DNA from: GCA-003244245 sp963823755
GTDB lineage: Bacteria > Actinomycetota > Actinomycetes > Mycobacteriales > Pseudonocardiaceae
Length of the DNA stretch: 64,000 nucleotides
Assembly (NCBI GenBank): GCA_963823755.1
Contig: CAWGMP010000007.1
Coordinates: forward strand, 62,001 to 126,000
Reading direction: 5' to 3'
Of the stretch, positions 33,141 through 42,640 are shown piece after piece. Each line of letters opens with the position of its first letter. The first letter of the stretch is position 1. The notes beneath the pieces are model-generated. The model made no database searches, was not told where the DNA came from, and was given only the letters and a program-made list of their open reading frames with translations. The position numbers and the translations under genes are program-made.

Positions 33141-35578
33141 TCATCAGTGGTTAACTTGTTGGAACCGGTGTCAAGGTTGTCAAGTTTGGTGCGGATGTGT
33201 TCAGCGTCGGGAAGGCCGAGTCGGTCAAAGATTGCCAGAGCTTGCTGCCACGTGTCACGGGCGGCGACGAAATTGCCGGTGGCATGTTGGATGCCGCCGA
33301 AGCGGGTGAGAGTGTTGGCTTCGTTGAAGTGGTCACCAACGTCACGAAACAGGGCAATGGCCTGCTGGTAGTGGGTGATGGCTTGGGTGGTCTGACCGAG
33401 ATGGTAATAAGCGTCGCCGAGACTATCCAGAGTGCTGGCAACACCCATGCAGTCGCCGAGTTCACGATATAGGTTCAGGGCCTGTTGGCAATGAGTGAGA
33501 GCCTGCTGGTAGTACCCGAGCCTGGCGTGATACCAGCCGAGGGCGTTGAGAGCGTTGGCCTGCCCCATAGGGTGGCCAGTGACGCGGGAGAGATCTAAGG
33601 CGTGCTGGGCATGGATGAGGGCTTCGGTGTACTGGCTCTGCCGCTCATAGAGCCAGGCGATGGACAGGCGGGTGTGAGCTTGACCGTCGCGGTCGCTGAG
33701 TTCCTCCTGCAAGGTGAGCGCCTGTTGGAGGGAGTCAAGGGCATCGGCGGAGCGCCCAAGACGGGCGTGGGCGTGGCCGAGTAGGCCGAGGGCGAGGGCT
33801 TGGGCGGCGCGATCGCTCAGACGGTCGGCGGCGGCCACTGCGGTCTGTTGGGTGGCGGCATAGTCGTTCCAATGCCCCCGCCGGTTCAGGAAGGCGGACA
33901 AAGTCCAAGGAAGTTGCCATGCATGGATGTCAAACCCATCGGTGGCAGCGTGGTCGATGGCATCGAGTAAAACGGCGTGTTCGGCGGTAAACCACTGCCA
34001 TGCCTGCTTGTGGTCGGTGATTTGGCCGGCAACGGTTCCAGGTTGCGAGACCTGTAGAGTGATGAAGTTGCGGTGCGGGACGATGTGTTGAATGGCGGCA
34101 AAACTGGTGTGCAGGTAATAATCCAACACGCGGTGCAATGCCGCCCGCCGTAGCGGTTCGGGTTCTTCGTGCACGGCTTGTTCGATGGCGTATACACGCA
34201 GCAGGTCGTGACATTGGTAGCGACCGGGGGTATGTTGGTCCAGCAGATACGCCCGTGTCAATTCAGCCAAGAATTCATAAGTGTCTGATATGGGTAAACC
34301 AGCCAGAGATGCTGCCGCATATAGGTTGATATCGGGTCCGGGATGCAAACCCAGAAGCCGGAAGAGACGTGCGGCTTGCGGGGATAGTGCAGTGTAGGAC
34401 CAGGAAAACACCGCCCGAATATCGGTAAGTTGACTATCTCCGGTTGATAATGCGCCTAGCCGTTGGCGTTCCTCACGCAACTCACCGACCAGCGTGCTTA
34501 ACGGTAGGTGCGGACTGTTGAGAATACGGGCAGCGGTGATGCTCAACGCGATAGGCAGTCCCACGCACCGCTGAATCAGTTCCTCCACGACGTCGGATTC
34601 AGCATGGATACGTTCTGGTCCGAGAAACTCGGTTAATAGTCGGCGAGCTTCGACGTCAGTCATAAAGTCCAAGGTAATATAAATGGCCCGTTTGCGGGCG
34701 ATTAGGCTACCGAGTTGCTGGCGGCTGGTGACTAGTACTAGACAGGTAGGGCTACCGGGTAGCAGTGGCCACACCTGATCAGCATCGCGGGCATTATCTA
34801 GCACGATCACCAGGCGTCTATCTTCGACCAGAGAGCGATAAAGGGCGGCTTGGTTATCATGATCGATCGGAACCTTGTCGGCGGGGACTTGGAAGGCGTC
34901 AAGGAAACCACGTATTACGGTAGCAGGGTTCACTGGCGTGCCGCTGGGATCAAACCCGCGCAGATCCACATAGAGCTGACCATGAGGAAAATGATCACAG
35001 TACTGTCGTGCCCAATGTACGGCCAGGGTAGTTTTGCCGATCCCCGCGGTGCCACCAATCGACGTGATGACCACCGCTCCACCGCCTGCTGTGGTGACAT
35101 CCAGTTGTGAGGTCAGGATGTCTAGCTCGTGGGCGCGGCCCACAAAGTTGGGAATTGTACTAGGCAATTGCCGAGGGACTACCGCGAATTCCGCAGCACT
35201 AAGGTTGATAAGTTCGCCGGTATCTAATTTCTGTCGATCATAGGAATCTATGAGATTTAACGCCCTCGTGGAATATATTTTAGCGAGCACAGCCAGGGCG
35301 CGAACAGTGGGTTTCCTTCCTCCCTTGCGTGGCCAACGTTCATAATCACTGATGCGATTAGCATTCATCGAAGATTGCTTGTCATTGATTTCACGGTTGT
35401 AGCGGGCTGCGACTTCTTTTTGGGTCCAGCCGTAAGCATGCCGCCACGCTGCGCGTGGCCGGTCGCCGAATCGGCCTGTCATAGCTGCGGCGATCTGCTC
35501 AGGCGTGCGTCTTTGTTTCTGCATGCGTGTGCGCAGCTTGTCACGTTCGCTTGTACGGTCACGACCCACGCCTGTCAC
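33137..35578 (-). CDS. HTH / NB-ARC / TPR regulator
   Basis: The 813-residue protein has an N-terminal HTH ('HAYGWTQKEVAARYNREIND'), an NB-ARC STAND ATPase with Walker A 'GGTAGIGKTTLA' and Walker B-like 'RLVIVLDNARDADQ', and about ten TPR repeats in the C-terminal half ('ALTHCQQALNLYRELGD' type). It would be a signal-activated STAND regulator; STAND proteins oligomerise on sensing a ligand. It is preceded by palindromes that may be its operator. A role as a defence sensor cannot be excluded. Confidence 0.8.
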   Translation of the reverse strand: MTGVGRDRTSERDKLRTRMQKQRRTPEQIAAAMTGRFGDRPRAAWRHAYGWTQKEVAARYNREINDKQSSMNANRISDYERWPRKGGRKPTVRALAVLAKIYSTRALNLIDSYDRQKLDTGELINLSAAEFAVVPRQLPSTIPNFVGRAHELDILTSQLDVTTAGGGAVVITSIGGTAGIGKTTLAVHWARQYCDHFPHGQLYVDLRGFDPSGTPVNPATVIRGFLDAFQVPADKVPIDHDNQAALYRSLVEDRRLVIVLDNARDADQVWPLLPGSPTCLVLVTSRQQLGSLIARKRAIYITLDFMTDVEARRLLTEFLGPERIHAESDVVEELIQRCVGLPIALSITAARILNSPHLPLSTLVGELREERQRLGALSTGDSQLTDIRAVFSWSYTALSPQAARLFRLLGLHPGPDINLYAAASLAGLPISDTYEFLAELTRAYLLDQHTPGRYQCHDLLRVYAIEQAVHEEPEPLRRAALHRVLDYYLHTSFAAIQHIVPHRNFITLQVSQPGTVAGQITDHKQAWQWFTAEHAVLLDAIDHAATDGFDIHAWQLPWTLSAFLNRRGHWNDYAATQQTAVAAADRLSDRAAQALALGLLGHAHARLGRSADALDSLQQALTLQEELSDRDGQAHTRLSIAWLYERQSQYTEALIHAQHALDLSRVTGHPMGQANALNALGWYHARLGYYQQALTHCQQALNLYRELGDCMGVASTLDSLGDAYYHLGQTTQAITHYQQAIALFRDVGDHFNEANTLTRFGGIQHATGNFVAARDTWQQALAIFDRLGLPDAEHIRTKLDNLDTGSNKLTTDD

Positions 35579-35641
35579 CTAGCCCCCGCCGCGTGAGCAG
35601 TGATCGTAGATCGCCGGGAGGGTCTGTGGCTACCCCGCGCA

Positions 35642-35729
35642 GGTACCCAGTTTTGGGTACCGACCGCGACCACAGTTGCGTGTTTTGCCTGCTCACATGG
35701 GCTACAGAGGTCCGGTGGGTGGGTACCCA
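35642..35729. promoter_or_regulatory. ggtaccca inverted repeat and half site
   Basis: ggtaccca-gttt-tgggtacc (35642-35661) is a perfect 8-bp-arm inverted repeat; the same ggtaccca recurs at 35722-35729. They lie upstream of the STAND regulator gene, a likely operator. Confidence 0.45.
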
Positions 35730-35885
35730 AAGCTGGTCGTGTACAGCGGCACCCCTGCCGGGCAAGCTTGGAACCGTGCTCTTTTGACAGGCTCGGCTGA
35801 TCACGCAGAGGAAAACACACCCGAGGTGAGCCGGGCCTGACGTCAAGATCCATTCATCCCCGAAACCGGCAGGAGGCGTTTTCTG

Positions 35886-35957
35886 ATGCGTATGTTGCTT
35901 GTTCTGTCAGCCTGTTACGCGGCTGCGGTCGCTGTCGTCGGAACGCGTTATTATTGA
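35886..35957 (+). CDS. Possible 23-residue hydrophobic peptide
   Basis: A caggaggcg site precedes ATG 35886 at good spacing, followed by 23 codons encoding 'MRMLLVLSACYAAAVAVV' and an aromatic end. Its size and hydrophobicity recall tiny membrane toxins or leader peptides. Support is the ribosome site and the hydrophobic run. Confidence 0.35.
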   Translation: MRMLLVLSACYAAAVAVVGTRYY

Positions 35958-36339
35958 TCACCATTATCGTGATGTGGAAGTGATGCGGTGACCGGCCCGG
36001 CTTGTTCCGCAACGTGGGCCTAGTTGCGGAAGCGTGAGTAGCCGCGTTGGGGGCTCAGCCCAGCATCAGTGATGCACGGGCTGTCCGCATGTGGGTGGTG
36101 CGTATTTATTAGGCCAGGTCAGTGAATTCTCATCACGTTGTCCAGTGTCGGGGATGTATCCGCCCGACACCTTAAATTCCTTTGTTTCTCGGTTGCTGTC
36201 ACGGTGTCGCGGGCAGCGATGTGGTGAGGCAGATGACGGCTTGACATTGAGGGTTCAGGATGAGTTCTAGAGCTTCGCTAAATCCGAAAAACAAACTCAG
36301 CGAAGCCAAAACCTCTTCACGAGATAAGGAAAAGATGTG
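35958..36339. promoter_or_regulatory. Gap with inverted repeat upstream of small operon
   Basis: The gap holds no gene. Near its end are ttgaca (36241-36246), a possible -35 box, and the inverted repeat gcttcgct (36272-36279) with agcgaagc (36299-36306). The repeat could regulate the genes starting at 36340. Confidence 0.35.
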
Positions 36340-36630
36340 ATGACGGCTAACAAGGACGTGATAAAAACGAACTGGTGCATCATCGGTGCATGGCGCGCTG
36401 CTCAGGAGCCCGACGTGATCGCCCAGGCGGTCAGGATTGGCGAACAGGTCGCTAATCTCCTGGTCGAGGCAGCCACTCTGATACAGCGGGCACGCTGGAA
36501 TGTGGATTTGATCATTGAGGATGCGTTTATCCGTTGCCAGGAGATGGTAGATCAGTTGGTTGGTGAGGTTGACCGACTGACCCCTGTGCTCATCCGGCTG
36601 CGCGCGGCCAGCAAGGCGGTGGCGTCATGA
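36340..36630 (+). CDS. Hypothetical helical protein
   Basis: The 96-residue protein is helical ('VIAQAVRIGEQVANLLVE', 'CQEMVDQLVGEVDRLTPV') without a recognised family. An aaggaaaa site precedes ATG 36340. It overlaps the next gene by 4 bases (ATGA), implying coupling. Part of the run of small genes before the transfer ATPase. Confidence 0.5.
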   Translation: MTANKDVIKTNWCIIGAWRAAQEPDVIAQAVRIGEQVANLLVEAATLIQRARWNVDLIIEDAFIRCQEMVDQLVGEVDRLTPVLIRLRAASKAVAS

Positions 36631-36824
36631 TCCCAGGAGACCGAGGCCGGGTCGAGGCCAACGCTGTACTGCTCGTGCAGGCGCGGCGGTTGCTGACTAG
36701 AGCGCACCTGTGGCTGCTGCTGCTGGGCGACGTCACGGCGGCATACACGATCAACCGCATCATCCATGACATGGAGGCCGAGCGACGACGCTGGCTCCGC
36801 GCCACAGATAGCCCCCTCCTCTAG
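36627..36824 (+). CDS. Small helical protein, coupled
   Basis: The 65-residue protein overlaps the previous stop (ATGA). It has a leucine-rich helix ('ARRLLTRAHLWLLLLG') and an Arg-rich end. No family recognised. Confidence 0.5.
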   Translation: MIPGDRGRVEANAVLLVQARRLLTRAHLWLLLLGDVTAAYTINRIIHDMEAERRRWLRATDSPLL

Positions 36825-36830
36825 AAAACA

Positions 36831-36919
36831 GTCCACAAGAGAACATCCACAAGGGACAGTTACCTTTTTCGGCCATTGTGGACACATCTTGGGTGGGGCG
36901 CGACACTTTCGCTCCACCC
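36831..36919. other. Candidate origin region or terminator
   Basis: Three DnaA-box-like sites occur in about 55 bp: gtccacaag (36831-36839), catccacaag (36844-36853) and ttgtggacac (36876-36885). A hairpin follows (gggtggggcg 36891-36900 with cgctccaccc 36910-36919), then a T-run, which would also serve as a terminator. Whether this is an origin or simply the end of the small operon cannot be told from sequence. Confidence 0.35.
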
Positions 36920-36971
36920 TCCAATTTTTCTTACAAGACAACAAACATTCACATAGGTGAGGTGCTGGGTT

Positions 36972-37154
36972 ATGCCACGCCAGTTTCTTATCCAGGTTCC
37001 CGTGAAGCCTAGCAATGATTCCGATCCGGTGCTGTTGGTACAGGTCATGATCTTATTTGATCGCTCCCTACGCCCACGCCAGGAGAACAACAGGCACGAC
37101 CTGACCATCCCCAAGCCCACCATCCAGACGGGTGACTCGCCGGGGTCGTGGTGA
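36972..37154 (+). CDS. Small transfer-module protein
   Basis: The 60-residue protein overlaps the GTG of the ATPase gene. It begins 'MPRQFLIQVPVKPSNDSD' and has no recognised family. The gaggtg sequence about 10 bases before the ATG is a plausible ribosome site. Confidence 0.5.
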   Translation: MPRQFLIQVPVKPSNDSDPVLLVQVMILFDRSLRPRQENNRHDLTIPKPTIQTGDSPGSW

Positions 37155-39444
37155 GCGGTGGGGATTGGGTGTGGATCACCCTCAGTGCGCCGTGGTTGTG
37201 TTGGGCGGTCACGCATGTGATGTCGATGTGCGTGTGGCAGTCTACGGCCAGGGTGTATCGGCTGCGCCTTCCGCGCGGGGCCACCGTGGAGCAGGTGGGC
37301 TCGTGGGTGGCTCAGCTGGCGGCGGTACTGCGGGCACCGCGCTGGTGGGATGTGTTTCCCCGCTGGCCGGTCGGGGTGGAGCTGGTGGCCACCGCGGGGG
37401 GCATCGAGCGGTTGATCGTGATGCCCGCGCGTCTGCGCAAGGCTGTGGTCGCGTCGTTGACCGCAGCGCTCCCGGGAGCACGACTAGACACGCCCCCCGA
37501 CCCCCCACCGCGGCGCTCCTTTCCGCGGGTGAAGGCCGGGGAGATACGCCTGCGGGGAGCCGGGCAGCTGTTGGCGATCGATCGCGGCGAGGACACCAGC
37601 CGCCACCTACTGGCCGCCGTGCAACCGCTGCATCGGGGTGAGGTGGTGCGGGTGCAATGGCTGCTCGTCGCAGCACGAGCCCCCCGCCCCCCGCGCGGTG
37701 ATCAGACCGTCAGCACGGACTCCGCCAGGGTCGTCACCCGTGATCGACAACAGCAGCTCCTAGGGGTGCGTTGGCAGCAACGCGACCCCGTGCTCAGCGC
37801 CGTGTGCCGCATCGGCGCTACCACCAGGGATCGACCGCAGGCGCGGGCCGTGTTGCGCTGCGTCCGGGCAGCGTTGCGGGGACAGGATGTGCCCGGTGCC
37901 CGGATTACTCGCCGTTGGCTGCCTTCTGTGGTGGTGGTCGCCCGGTTGAGCTACCGCACCATCCCCCTCGCCCGCTGGCCGTTAACGCTGACCTCCCGTG
38001 AGATCGCCGGACTCCTCGGCTTAGCCACCGGCCCCCTCCCACTGCCCGGCGTCTCGACCGGTGTCGCTCCCGCTTTACCCCCGTCTCCGATCACGCCCCA
38101 GACAGGTCTGGTTATCGCGAAAGCTAACTATCCGGGTATTAATCAACTGCTGTGCCTCAACCGTGAAGACCGACTACGGCATCTGTGGATTGCCGGACCT
38201 ACCGGGGTGGGCAAATCCACCCTATTGGCCAACTTGATCGGTTATGACATTCACCGAGGCGATCCGGTGATCGTCATTGACGCCGGTGGTGATCTCGTCA
38301 CCGACGTCTTAGCCCACATCCCCGAGTCCCGACACGACGATGTGCTCGTTCTCGATCCCACCAACCCCGACACCGACCACGTTATCGGGTTGAACCCCCT
38401 GCACAGCAGAGGCCCCGAAGACCACGAACTAGCCGCCGGGCTGGTGTTCCACGCCTTGGCATCAATCTACGCCAGCTCATGGGGACCCCGCACCGCCGAC
38501 ATCGTACGCGCCGGACTGCTCACCCTCACCCAGACCCACGCTCCCAACGGACAACGATTCACCCTCGGCGAACTCATCGAACTGTTGACCAACACAGGCT
38601 TCCGCAGATTTGTGACCACTCAACCACTCACCCCGACACTGGGCGCGTTTTGGTCCTGGTACGAACAACTCTCCGACACCCAACGATTCAACATCATCAA
38701 CCCAGCACTGAACAAGCTCCGCGCCTTTAGCCTCTACACGCCCCCTGACGATTAATACTGGGTCAATCCGACGGTATTGATTTCACCGACGTCATCCACC
38801 ACAAACGCGTGGTGCTGGTACCCCTGAAAACCGGGCTACTCGGTGCCGAAACCGCCGCGTTAATCGGCTCTCTGGTGATGGCCAGCGTGTGGCACGCCAC
38901 CCTGGCCCGCACTGCACTACCCAAAGATCAACGACACCCGGTCTGGATGCACCTGGATGAGTTCCAACGCGTCGTGAGACTACCCATCGATCTTGCCGAC
39001 ATGCTGGCCCAAGCACGCGGCTTCGGCCTCGGTTTGACCATGGCTCACCAATACCTCGACCAACTCTCCCCCGAGATCAAAGCCGCCGTGCTCGGCACCA
39101 CCCGCTCACAGCTGGTCTTCCAACTGGAGGACCGCGACGCCACCGAACTAGCCCCCCGCTTCACCCCCCTCACCCGAGACGATCTGGTGAACCTAGGTCC
39201 ACACGAGATCGCGCTACGACCCTGCGTAGGCGGCATCACCCTGCCCCCAGTCACCGGCACCACCTACCCCCTACCACCCCCCACCACCGACCCACGAGGA
39301 CTCGCACAGATCAGCCTGCGCCGCTACGGCCTACCCCACACCCAGATTGATCAGCAGATCACCGCACGCACCCTGGTCACCCCCACCCTTGAACGACGAT
39401 CAAACCGCATGAACACCGGAACCACCCCATGCATCACACCATGA
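37151..39444 (+). pseudogene. Type IV coupling-type ATPase, frameshifted
   Basis: The gene is a homologue of the intact ATPase at 13099: 'GPTGVGKST' matches 'GPNGAGKST', and 'LDEFQRVVRLPIDLAD' matches 'VDEFQDVLKLPLDLAD'. The first frame stops at 38753-38755 after 'LYTPPDD'. The next frame resumes with 'LILGQSDGIDF' (compare 'LLGQSRGIDF' in the intact copy). Adding one base near 38750 gives 764 residues, close to the 757 of the homologue. GTG 37151 overlaps the upstream stop. It is non-functional unless the break is an error. Confidence 0.75.
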
Positions 39445-39561
39445 TCATTAACTTGTGTCCGGTCGCTGTACCGATCGCGTCGCACCCATCTCACGATCAC
39501 CGCAGTTCAGCAGACTAAAACGAAGATCATTTGCTGCCGACTTCCCGCGAAGTTTAGAAAA

Positions 39562-40389
39562 ATGACCTTCAGAAAGATGACCTTGATGCGTCGCATCACC
39601 AACGCCTCGTTGACCGCCCTCGCAGATCAACTCTCCGACCGCGACAAAGCGATCTTGACTGACCTGGAACGCACCCGTGTGCTCACCGGAGCCCAACTCC
39701 AACGACTCCACTTTGATCCCATCGACCACGACTCCCGCGCACGGGATCGACGCCGTGTCCTGCAACGCCTCACCGATCTCGATTTGGTGTCCACCCTGGA
39801 CCGTCGTATCGGCGGCATCCGCGCCGGTTCAGCCGGACACATCTACACACTGACCTCTGCCGGACGACGCCTGCAAGCGCTCCAACGCGGACAACAACTC
39901 ACCGGGCGGCTACGACGCCCCCACACCCCCGGCGCACCCTTCCTCACCCACGCGTTAGCGATCAGTGACCTCTACGTCACCCTCACCGAAGCCAGCCGAC
40001 ACCACGATTTCCGGGTGTCCACATTCCACGGAGAACCGGCGTGCTGCCACCCCACAGGAAACAACCACTACCTCTACCCCGACGCCTACCTCATCCTGGC
40101 AACATCCACATACCAGGATTGCTGGTGGCTAGAAGTCGATCAAGCCACTGAAAGCTTGCCCCGCATCAAAAAGAAATGCCATATCTACCTTGATTTCATC
40201 ACCCATGGCGGTGTCGGACCTGATGGCGTCCCACCCCGAATCCTCTTCACCACACCAGACGAAGCCAGAAGCAATGCCATCCAGAAAGTGATCACCACAC
40301 TCACCACCACCGAAACCGAACACCTGATCAACGTCACCACCCACGAGGGCGCACCCACATTTTTGATCACCGAACTCACCGAACCATGA
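39562..40389 (+). CDS. Replication-relaxation family protein
   Basis: The 275-residue protein matches the outer-element homologue (15372) over its core ('WWLEVDQATESLPR', 'HGGVGPDG'), but lacks the first 45 residues or so. ATG 39562 is used; 39577 is possible, since the segment atgaccttcagaaag is partly repeated. Unlike the outer copy, it is separated from the ATPase gene by 117 bases instead of overlapping. Confidence 0.7.
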   Translation: MTFRKMTLMRRITNASLTALADQLSDRDKAILTDLERTRVLTGAQLQRLHFDPIDHDSRARDRRRVLQRLTDLDLVSTLDRRIGGIRAGSAGHIYTLTSAGRRLQALQRGQQLTGRLRRPHTPGAPFLTHALAISDLYVTLTEASRHHDFRVSTFHGEPACCHPTGNNHYLYPDAYLILATSTYQDCWWLEVDQATESLPRIKKKCHIYLDFITHGGVGPDGVPPRILFTTPDEARSNAIQKVITTLTTTETEHLINVTTHEGAPTFLITELTEP

Positions 40390-40419
40390 TCCCCAACCCA
40401 CACAAAGGGAGAAACAGCC

Positions 40420-40686
40420 ATGCAACCACTGACCTTCAAGGAACTCCACGTCCTACCGACTGTGGTGGACCTGATGACCGCCGCCCGAGCCCTCGGTATC
40501 GGACGCACCAAGGCATACCAACTCGCCCACACCGACCAGTTCCCCTGCCGCATCATCCGTGTGGGCACCAACTACCACATCCCGACCGCTGACCTACTCA
40601 AGGTGCTGGGTATCACATCTATCCCCCTGCCCAGGAGCAACACCGAAGATCAAGACATAGAAGTTGCGGGAACGGTTGAACTGTGA
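40420..40686 (+). CDS. xis: Excisionase / HTH17-type DNA-binding protein
   Basis: The 88-residue protein is a close homologue of the 16354 gene ('TAARALGIGRTKAYQLAHTD', 'FPCRIIRVGTNYHIPTADLL'). It is the likely recombination directionality factor for the integrase at the other end of the element. A good agggaga site precedes the ATG. The tail is extended by about 15 residues. Confidence 0.75.
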   Translation: MQPLTFKELHVLPTVVDLMTAARALGIGRTKAYQLAHTDQFPCRIIRVGTNYHIPTADLLKVLGITSIPLPRSNTEDQDIEVAGTVEL

Positions 40687-40750
40687 CACGTCACCATGGG
40701 CGGTGGTGATGTGTCACCTCATGGCGAACAGTCCCGCTAGCAACGATCAA

Positions 40751-40784
40751 GAGGCTCCACTCCCCTGCTTGGGAGTGGAGCCTC
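40751..40784. terminator. Strong hairpin terminator with gatcaag prefix
   Basis: gaggctccactccc and gggagtggagcctc pair perfectly around a six-base loop. The sequence gatcaagagg at its start also precedes the att cores at 25530, 42539 and 42870. This hairpin might be the residue of another tRNA-linked insertion site, with the tRNA part lost. Confidence 0.55.
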
Positions 40785-40860
40785 TGACGTGCTACTTGCC
40801 GCGGGGTCTACCCCGCGTGCAGCCTTGAGGCCAAGATCGACTATGATCCAGCAAAGGAAT

Positions 40861-41470
40861 ATGAGAAGCGCCTACATCGTCCTGTCGCTACCCCTCGGGG
40901 CCCGCACGGAGGAACTACGCGTCTCACTTGGGACCACGTTGACCTCATCGGTCAACCCGATGCTGAGCCGGAAGACTGCCCTCCATCGCAGTGTGGCGGT
41001 CCGTCCGAGCGGGCAGTGACACCAAGACCAGGAAGTCACGCCGCACACGCGGCGCTGCCTAAGGAACCGGAATGGAACAACAAATCCACTCAAGTTGACA
41101 TCATCGCAGGTCGCGGGCTCGATAATGCCCTCAATCGGATTACTTATTTTATTCCGGCTACTAAGCGATGGGTCACCGCGTTGCAGACCCACCGCATCCA
41201 CCAGGACGCCGCCCGCCAAGACGCCGGTCAGAGGTGGCGGGAGCACAACCTGGTGTTCGCCTCGGCAGTCGGCACCGAGCTGGACTCGCACAACGTGCGG
41301 CGCGCGTTCCGCAAGATCGTCCACGCGGCTGATCTTGTTCCCGGACGAGTGGACACCACGCGAGATGCGGCAGTTTCGCCTCTCCCTACTCTCGGCCTCC
41401 GGCATGGCGCTCGAAGACATCCCCAGCTAATCGGCCACAGCGGCACAGCAGTCACCCACTCCTGGATGCC
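40861..41470 (+). pseudogene. Degraded tyrosine integrase
   Basis: Pieces in three frames read as the catalytic domain of an actinobacterial integrase: 'SAYIVLSLPLGARTEELR' at 40867 (with the box I Arg), 'LTWDHVDLIGQPDAEPED' in the next frame and then 'IAVWRSVRAGSDTKTRKS' in another. Further along, 'EHNLVFASAVGTELDSHNVR' and 'EWTPREMRQFRLSLLSASG' are followed by 'LIGHSGTAVTH'. The C-terminal Tyr segment and the whole N-terminus are gone. At least three frameshifts make it inactive. Confidence 0.75.
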
Positions 41471-41554
41471 CGACACGCTGGATGATCTGGTGTCCGAATC
41501 ATCCAGCCCCCGCGACACGCCGGATGATCCGGTGTCCGAATCATCCAGCCACCG
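41471..41554. repeat. Tandem 42-bp hairpin repeat
   Basis: Two 42-bp units (41471-41512 and 41513-41554) differ at only three positions. Each contains ctggatgat...atcatccag (first copy) or its variant, a 9-bp stem. It follows immediately after the integrase remnant. Confidence 0.65.
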
Positions 41555-41697
41555 AGGTTGTAGTATGTGCGCGTCCGACCACAACACTCCATCCAGACAT
41601 CCCACCCGGAGACCCCACAACGTTTGCACACACCCACAGTGACTTCCCCTCGTAAAACTTTGACGAGTCCCGGTCGCGGGATGCTGTCAAAGAAAGA

Positions 41698-41722
41698 GGG
41701 GGCTCCCCCCAGGGGAGCCCCC
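41698..41722 (-). terminator. Rho-independent terminator
   Basis: gggggctcccc and ggggagccccc form an 11-bp stem with a three-base loop. Read on the minus strand it is followed by a T-rich tail (ctctttcttt), so it terminates the small minus-strand gene at 41752-41904. Confidence 0.65.
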
Positions 41723-41751
41723 TGGTGTTGCTGGTAGTGAGGAGATCCGTC

Positions 41752-41904
41752 TTAGCTTGACTGGCCTCGGATGATCTCCTCGATGAGGTCGGCGAGCAGC
41801 TGAAGCAGCCGCGAGCGGAACCTCGGATGCTCGTCTAAATAGGCGAACAGCCGAGCTAGCTGCGAGTGCGGCCTCAGCTGCCCGTCGTCCTTTTCACCTT
41901 TCAC
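41752..41904 (-). CDS. Small protein (50 residues)
   Basis: A GTG start with a gaggagaa site at good spacing opens a 50-codon frame with 'SQLARLFAYLDEHPRF' and 'RLLQLLADLIEEIIRG', an amphipathic helical protein. A strong terminator follows. The combination of ribosome site, helical pattern and terminator supports a real gene; function unknown. Confidence 0.55.
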   Translation of the reverse strand: MKGEKDDGQLRPHSQLARLFAYLDEHPRFRSRLLQLLADLIEEIIRGQSS

Positions 41905-42516
41905 TATCTTCTCCTCGCTGTTTGAGGACTCTCTGACCCCCCGCGCCGGGGGCCAGCCGTGTTGAGGAGGTGACGCGCGCGCGTGAAGCCTAACGACACG
42001 AGGGCGCTAGGCCAGGGACGTTGGCGCTGCGACATCCGCGTGTCGCAGTGGGGCACGAGCTAGGAGGCTGATGAAAAAAGCCTCGTTTCAGGGCCGCGCC
42101 GGTAGAAAACCGCAGGTCAGCAACTAGAGCCCTCGTGATGGCTGGCCGTGGCTCACGAAGATTCCGCGCTTTGCAATCTGTTGCCGGACCGGGTTTTCAA
42201 CGCTGCATTGCCTGCCGCATCTGACCGGAAGCCGTGATCCTACAGCTACCGCCCGTGTGCGTTGCCCTGCGCAGGATCGATCCCGCGCGGCTTCTGTCGT
42301 CACGAGTGAACGGCGGGCGCGTGGGGCTTGCCGGTGAGAACACGTCGTAGGTGCGATCGCATAGTCCGCAGGATCGCGCTGGCGGTGGCTGATGCCTGTT
42401 CGTTGGCCAGGTAGGCGCCACCGAGAACTCGGGACACGAGACACAGAGCAGGCGGTGGTGAGCGTCACACCTTGGCCAGATAGCCACGGTCACGACCGCC
42501 GCGTGACGTTTCATCC
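41905..42516. other. Gap of about 610 bp without a gene
   Basis: Only short frames are present, none with a ribosome site or family match. It contains the promoter region of the small gene at its left end. It is probably degraded element DNA. Confidence 0.35.
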
Positions 42517-42538
42517 GACGGTCAAATGACGGTCAAAC
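42517..42538. repeat. Tandem 11-bp repeat next to tRNA-Pro fragment
   Basis: gacggtcaaat (42517-42527) and gacggtcaaac (42528-42538) precede gatcaag and the tRNA-Pro fragment, in the same arrangement as the pairs beside the two tRNA-fMet cores. Likely integrase arm sites of an older element. Confidence 0.5.
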
Positions 42539-42640
42539 GATCAAGTGGCTAGATTCCCAAGTTGGGAATCTAGCCACTGAGCTGCTAAAATGTGGTCGGA
42601 CGACAGGATTTGAACCTGCGACCCCTTGACCCCCAGCAAG
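42539..42640 (-). other. tRNA-Pro(GGG) 3' fragment with terminator (old att site)
   Basis: Read on the minus strand, the segment before 42639 carries the anticodon arm (ctgggggtcaagg) and T-arm (tcgcaggttcaaatcctg) of a tRNA-Pro(GGG), with one base missing in the acceptor stem. The 5' half is absent. A hairpin (42545-42580) lies downstream as after a tRNA gene. It is best read as a leftover attachment site of an element that used tRNA-Pro. Confidence 0.6.

Noticed and set aside
41452..41637. Minus-strand frame with repeated GGWMIRTPDHPAC peptide
   Set aside because: The repeat reflects the tandem DNA hairpin unit; there is no ribosome site or family.
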